Shown here: positions 58,291 through 64,000 of the stretch, one piece after another
How the letters are laid out: every line of letters starts with the position of its first letter
Numbering within the stretch: the stretch's first letter is position 1
Notes under the pieces: generated by a model
The model's input: only the letters and a program-made list of their open reading frames with translations
Database searches by the model: none
Told to the model about the DNA's origin: nothing
Position numbers and translations under genes: made by a program
Assembly: GCA_033439795.1 (NCBI GenBank)
Contig: JAUTDP010000007.1
Coordinates: 1,488,001-1,552,000 of the forward strand
DNA: 64,000 bases
Direction: 5' to 3'
Source: Sordaria brevicollis
Taxonomy: Eukaryota; Ascomycota; Sordariomycetes; Sordariales; Sordariaceae

Positions 58291-59913
58291 ACAATTACCA
58301 GCAAAACTATATAATGAATAAAAATTTCATTCTCTACATCGAAGCACCCTTTTTTTTTCTTTTTCTTTTACTAAAACAATATAAAAATGAAACTATTTAC
58401 AATTATCCTCCTTATCTAATATTGGTTTCTCCTTATAATAAATACCCCAATTAAACTAATCGAGCTAATACTATTTATTCTTCCTATAAATAGCGATCTT
58501 ACACTTCCTACAACTATATATAATACGTACACGTAATAAATCCTTTACTTTAGGAATAACTTTACCTTACTTCCCTTTTTAATAATTTATTACCTTTTAA
58601 CTATAATATAAGTATATATCCTATACTATAGGGGCTTCGTTACTTTTACCTAATAATATTCCCTTCTATTTTATATACGGAATATTTAGTATCCTAATCC
58701 CTTATTTTATAAAGCCTTTAAATTATAGTTTTAGTATTAAAAGTATATTAGAGTTCGTTAATTAATTAAATATAGAAATTTCGGTATTGGGTATTAGGCG
58801 TAGTTTTAAATTAAATTTTATATTTATTAACCCGTTAAATTAAGATTATATTAATAATAATAATTTCGAAATAAAAATCGTAGAATAATATTATTTATAA
58901 CCTTCGTTAATAGTAATACTTATACGTATTATTAGCGTAAAGTTAAATATTAATATTTATGTTATTTATTTCTATATTATATATTTAAATAACCTTTAGG
59001 ACCTTTATCATTATAATACTTAAATTACTAAAAATATTTTTTATTGTACCTCTTTTCGTTGGTCGCCGTCGTTTAATTTCCTTATACTTTATATTATCCC
59101 TATTGGAATTAAATTAAGTAAATAGAAAGTGGATAATTTAATAGTCTTTAATTATTTAAAATACTACGCCGTTATTAACCTTTTAATAAATATATTTATA
59201 TAGGATTATTTCCTTTTTATCGTTTAAGTCCTTTAAATTTATAAATTCTTTAGGAATACGGTTTTTACGGACTATACCGGTAATAGCAATATTGTAAATA
59301 CGAAAGTAGTAAATTAAATTAGCGTTAACGAAAAAATTATTATAAAAGATATAATAAATTAATAATAGTAAAGGAGGAGGGAATTTAATAATAAAGTATA
59401 CGATTAAAATTTAAATATCTCTAAATTTACCCTTATAAATATTGGTATATATTATTTTACTATAATATTATATAGAAAGAATATTATACTTATATAGCGA
59501 TTAAAATTAATTACTCCCTTAATATTATTATAAAATAATTAACGGTAGAAGTAATTATTTATAGCGATTACTTATATTTTAATACTTATATTAGTAGGTT
59601 TACTAGGAATAATTATTATAATAATATTCTTATTAATATAATAAATTATTTTCTTATTAATAATAATATTTTAAAGAGGTTTACGAATTTCGCTATAGAT
59701 TTTTATAATATATTTATTAAATATATAAATCCTCTCCTAGAGATTCGTTAGCGCATTAAATTCCTAATAATAAAAACGGCGCGTTAATATTTCGATATTA
59801 AAGAAGGGTATTTATTTTACGATAGAATACGATAAGTAGCCGTCCTTCTCCTTCTAATATAATTTCAAATTCGGCTCAACGTAAAGCTTAATATAAATAA
59901 TAATCGCTATTAT
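58291..59913 (+). repeat. RIP-degraded DNA, unidentified element
   Basis: AT-rich and CA/TG-poor. A plus-strand frame with many stops runs through about 58,950-59,680 and looks like former coding sequence, for example N-T-V-F-T-D-Y-T-G-N-S near 59,258-59,290. I could not place it in a transposon family. Confidence 0.5.
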
Positions 59914-60150
59914 TGAAACGCCCATCCTTCAACGTGGAGTTGCGCGGGCCCCAACCATGGATTTCCACCCCGGAGTTCACGAAGGTCGTGCCATAGGCTC
60001 GTCGCAGCGAAACTAGAAGGTACGGCGTTTCTATCTATAACCACCCAGAGTGCAATTAATTCCACGTGCGCCGAGCCGTGCACGAGCCAAAACTAGGCCC
60101 CAAAAGGCCTAGCTTCATATATCGGGTATCATAGGGACAGTCAATACAAG
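59914..60150. mobile_element. GC-normal island inside the RIP block; possible solo LTR
   Basis: About 235 bp with ordinary base composition, including many intact CA and TG dinucleotides, lie between heavily RIP-mutated flanks. The island begins TGAAACGCCC and ends TCAATACA, the TG..CA ends of an LTR, and has a TATA-like CATATATC about 40 bp before the end. No second copy and no clear 5-bp target duplication were found, so the LTR reading is tentative. It could also be a short unique sequence. Confidence 0.4.
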
Positions 60151-60199
60151 GGTAAATGGTAGATGTAAATATGTATAATTACATAGAGGAAGAAAGAGG

Positions 60200-62060
60200 A
60201 AAGGTAGAAAGTATACGTAGGAAGCCCGCCCTTTATAAGGCGCGACGGGAACGCGCTAATTACGCGCGATTAAATAACTTTAATCGTATAGGCGGTAAGT
60301 AGTAATATAATATCCCATATTAGTGGGAATATCCCGAATATAATAATATATTTTAGGAAGCGACTATTATACGAGTATAAATACGTAATAGTAATATATT
60401 AATTACGTATAATTACGGCCAAGCCTATAATATTACCTCCCTTTAAAAGAAATTATATAATTAATTATTATTATATAAAATAATCGAAATCCTTATTAGA
60501 AAAGTTTTTATAATTATTATTTTTAAACGTAGTAACTTCCTCCTCCTTCCGTACTCCTCTTATTCCGTTTTTAAAGCCTCCTTCGGCGCCGTAACCGTAT
60601 CCTCCTATATTCTTCCTATTTCCCAAGCCTTTTATACTTCCTATTTTTTCCGCTTCCTCTCCTCTTCGAATTATTATAATAGTACCGGGGCATTTAAATT
60701 TTCTTTATAGAAACGATGTATATATTCTAAATATATCGAAATATTATTCTTTAATTATTAATCGGGGGTATAAAAAGGTACTTATATAATATAATATTTT
60801 TAGAACCGGCCCTCTTTTTTATAATCGTCGATTTTAACGAATTTTTATTCGATTTACTCCTTATTATCGTTAATACGCTTCAAAATCCGATTGTAATTCG
60901 TTCGTACGTTTTTATTTTATTATAATTATTTTAATAATCCGTTATTTAATTAACGTTTAATTTTATTAATGTAAAAAGTAGGGCTATATTTTATATTATT
61001 AAAGAGTTCGAATATAATAATATAGGTATTGATACCGGTAATTATAAAAGGTTTTTCGAAAAGTGGTATTAATTTAATATAGGGGCGGCCGGAATTGAAG
61101 TTAATAATATCGAATAAAACCTTATCTCCTAATCTATATATTAGGGCGTCCGATCGTCGGGTATTAGTATTATTTTTATATCGTTATTAAAATTCTCGAA
61201 TATTTATTATAACGTAATCGAATATTTCTTTAAAACAATTAATAATTTTATAAACTTTAAAATATTCCTTCTATTATATTACCGAAACTTCGGGAAGATA
61301 AGGTACCGCCGGTTTAACGCTTATACGGGGGTTAAAACCGTAATTGGTAAAAAAGGGGGAAACGCTAATTATTTCGGAAATTTAATTATTATTAACGAAT
61401 TTTACGAATAATAATTAATTGACTTAATTATCCTACGGTTAAGCGATATATATTTTTAAATATTATTTTATTTTTACGTTAATATATTCGGTTTAATTAT
61501 TTATTATTAAGTAAAAAACGGAGGATAATTTTAATATAATTTCTAACCGTAATAATAAAGTACGCTAAAATATTAAAATAAATTAGGTACTATAGTTAGA
61601 GATAATAGAATTAGGGAAGCTATATAAATTATATACCTGCTTAATAAATTATTTAATTAATTCTTCGGTAATAAAGGTTTCGTAAAGGATATAATAACGT
61701 ATTTTAATAAAATAATTAATTACTATAATAATATATTTAAATTCTTAGCCGTAGCGTAGGTAAGAAGTAAAAAGGGTAATATAATCGACCGAAATCTCCT
61801 TCTAGGCGGTAAAAAAAACGCCCAATAATTTTAATAATTTATAAGGAGAGTAGTATAATAGCTTAATTTTAATTTATTTAAAGTAAACTTTATAATATAT
61901 ATAAATAAATTAATATATTTTTAATTAAAAATACGAACGAAATAGTAAATAAAAAGTTTTTTCGCGATTTAAATAATTAATAAAAGGAGCGTTATAAACG
62001 CAGCGGATTAATTAGAATTATAGTTCTATATCTTTTAAATTAACGATAACGGTACTATAA
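60200..62060 (-). mobile_element. Ty3/Gypsy retrotransposon remnant (integrase region), RIP-degraded
   Basis: On the minus strand from about 61,900 to 61,350 the broken translation keeps the order of a Gypsy integrase core: E-I-S-V-D-Y-I-T-L (catalytic Asp), then I-I-V-I-N-Y-F-I-K, then S-I-I-S-N-Y-x-T-Q-F (second Asp now Asn), then L-K-L-S-S-V-F-Y..N-N-Q-T-E (third residue Glu). Further down, near 61,310-61,370, is a trace resembling PFFxNYGFNPR, the usual fungal post-integrase signature. Reverse transcriptase and LTRs were not located. Confidence 0.68.
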
Positions 62061-62080
62061 TAATAGGCTCGCCCTTAAAA

Positions 62081-63240
62081 TAAGAATTTTATTCCCTAGC
62101 TAAATTTATAACGCCAATATAGTATAGGGTCTATCTCCGATTCCCTATAGGATAAAACCGTAGGCGTTAAACGCCCCGGATAAAAACCCCGGCTATAATT
62201 CCCGGCGTAGATCTATCCGCGCCACTTCTTCGGCGTTTTACGATCGCAATATATATTTACCGTTAATGCAATTAATGTCCGTCTTATTTTTTCTATTTAT
62301 TATTATATTAAAATATTAAACCGTTTTATTTTTTTAATTCGCCGTCCTATCCCCTATTTATTACCGCCTTCCGCCTTTTATTCCCCTATTTATTTACCCT
62401 TCTTACTACTATTAAATTTTTTAACCGTTAAACCTTCTTTTATTCCTTTTATCCTTTTTTTCCTTTTATAACGGCTATATTTCTACTACGGTTTATATTA
62501 ACGTAAAAATTTCCCTCCTTTAAATATAAAAACCCCTTATCCTTCGGGCTTTTTTAAATTTTTCTTTCCTTTAATAATAATAATAATCGATTTAATATAA
62601 TTATTCTTTATTAAAAACGCGTTAAAACGTTCTATAAAATAATAAAAATTTCCGATAAAAATAAAAGCGAATATTTATTTCCCTTTCGCCTTCCTTTATT
62701 AATCCCTATATTTAATATAATTATTACCGATATTAAAATTAATTTCGAACGTATTACTAATTTCCTTATTAATAATAAATACTTTTATATACCGGAGAAA
62801 AAATAAATCTTCTTTCCGTTATATTTTATCCTTACGTTAATTTCTTCGAAGCCGTATCCGTACTCCCCTATATTTCGTTTATACCTTTTAATTAACCGAA
62901 ACCCTTTTTACCTTTACGGCTATCCCGGGTAATAATATTTATATAAAGGCTATTATTAAATCGATTTACTATATCCTTAATTACCCGAATAAATTATTAT
63001 CCTTTATATTATTAATATCTCCTATTTTAATTCGTTTTTAAATAAATTGAATTAGGCTATTTAATATATTTTGGCGGTTTCGTATTATATAATCGATACG
63101 CCTCGCAGCTTTTGCAATCTTCGTAATACCTTTTAGAAGAAGGTCGTTGCCCGAAATCCGGTTAGTAGCGAATTCCGCGACTATTTTATCCGCTTCCGCA
63201 TCGTTTCTAAGGAGTTCACCGGCGCGAATAGGTTCGCCCT
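62081..63240 (-). mobile_element. LINE 3' fragment, minus strand
   Basis: The 390-bp LINE 3' segment (62,081-62,480) plus about 760 bp of the adjoining body match 6,510-7,685 in order and orientation. The match ends near 63,240, making this a 5'-truncated copy about 50 kb away from the array at the left end. Confidence 0.7.
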
Positions 63241-64000
63241 TATACTATTTAATACTCTATAAATATAATCCTTATTATTTATTTCTATATTTCTTTAAAT
63301 TAAGCGTAACGTTCGGGATTTTAAAAATAGGCTAAAAAGTTTATAAGAAAGATGGATTTTTTATAAAATTCGGTAATGAAATTATTTGCGGACTTTTCGT
63401 TAAAGACCTCTAAATCGCAAAAATAGTATATATTAACGTTAATTTCGGAATCCGCTTCCGCCTCTACGTAGTTTAGGACCTAAGCCCTATTAACGAATAT
63501 ATTCTAATCGAAAAGTATTTTATTACAGACGAATAAATATTCGTTTCCTTCGTAGGGAATATCCTTTAATTTATAGCTAAAAGTATTAGGGCGAATTTAA
63601 AGGGAGCTTAATTAATATTTAATTATAAAGTTAAATTATAATAAAAATTAAAATTATTATATATACTAAGGAGAAAACTATTTATTAACGGTAAATATTT
63701 TTAAAGTTTTATAATTTATTGATACTTTAAAGGGTTATTAAATACTTTTAAATTTTAACCTCCATTCTTTTAATATTTTAATAATAGCGAATAATTTTTT
63801 ATTATAAATATTATAATTACTTTTTAACCGCTATATAGTATTAATTAAAATAAGCGATTAGGCGTAAAACGCTTTTATCGTTATATTATAATAGGGTGCC
63901 GCTATAAACTTAATTAGAAGTATTTATTTCGATATTTATTTATTTGGATTAATTATAAATATATAATATTAGGCTTATTATAAAAGCTTTCTTAAAAACG
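63241..64000. repeat. RIP-degraded DNA to the window edge
   Basis: AT-rich, CA/TG-poor, no intact frame. Not related to the LINE copies as far as I can see; no family recognised. Confidence 0.5.

Noticed and set aside
1..64000. tRNA or rRNA genes
   Set aside because: I looked for cloverleaf-like segments with A/B box patterns and for rRNA-like sequence and saw none I could support; a tRNAscan run would be needed to exclude them.

Overview
The window is nuclear DNA of a filamentous ascomycete (Pezizomycotina, probably a Sordariomycete; the class is an inference). The evidence is short 58-100 nt introns with GT..AG ends, some carrying a recognisable CTAAC-type branch site, typical fungal gene families, and two sharply different base compositions. 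Blocks at about 1-18,300, 47,200-50,210 and 58,290-64,000 are very AT-rich and almost lack CA/TG dinucleotides, while CG persists. That is the signature of repeat-induced point mutation (RIP). The intervening DNA has normal composition and carries single-copy genes.

Layout. 1-15,270: a nested, partly inverted pile of RIP-degraded Tad1-like LINE copies. 15,270-17,690: degraded DNA I could not assign. 17,699-18,461: a long inverted-repeat (foldback) element on the composition border. 18,601-18,945: a small TTA-flanked MITE with a homologue at 29,056-29,407. Then follow cutinase (+), mitochondrial prolyl-tRNA synthetase (-), Mak21/Noc1 (+), a mitochondrial hotdog thioesterase-like protein (+), APS kinase (+), V-ATPase subunit C (-), a large AT-hook/Gln-rich protein (+) and an F-box protein (-). 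A 3.9 kb stretch without a recognisable gene leads to a 3.4 kb TA-flanked pogo/Fot1-type DNA transposon (46,968-50,362) with 93-bp terminal inverted repeats. Beyond it lie Vps37 (-), Abp1 (-) and a CYSTM protein (-). The window ends in another RIP block with a Gypsy integrase remnant, a GC-normal island and a further LINE 3' end.

The genes do not form one pathway. They are mostly housekeeping functions: organellar translation, 60S ribosome assembly, sulfate assimilation, vacuolar acidification, ESCRT-I sorting and cortical actin. The exception is the secreted cutinase, which lies about 2 kb from the RIP block, a setting common for plant-interaction genes. All exon structures below were assembled by hand from splice signals, reading-frame continuity and family similarity. 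No database search was possible.
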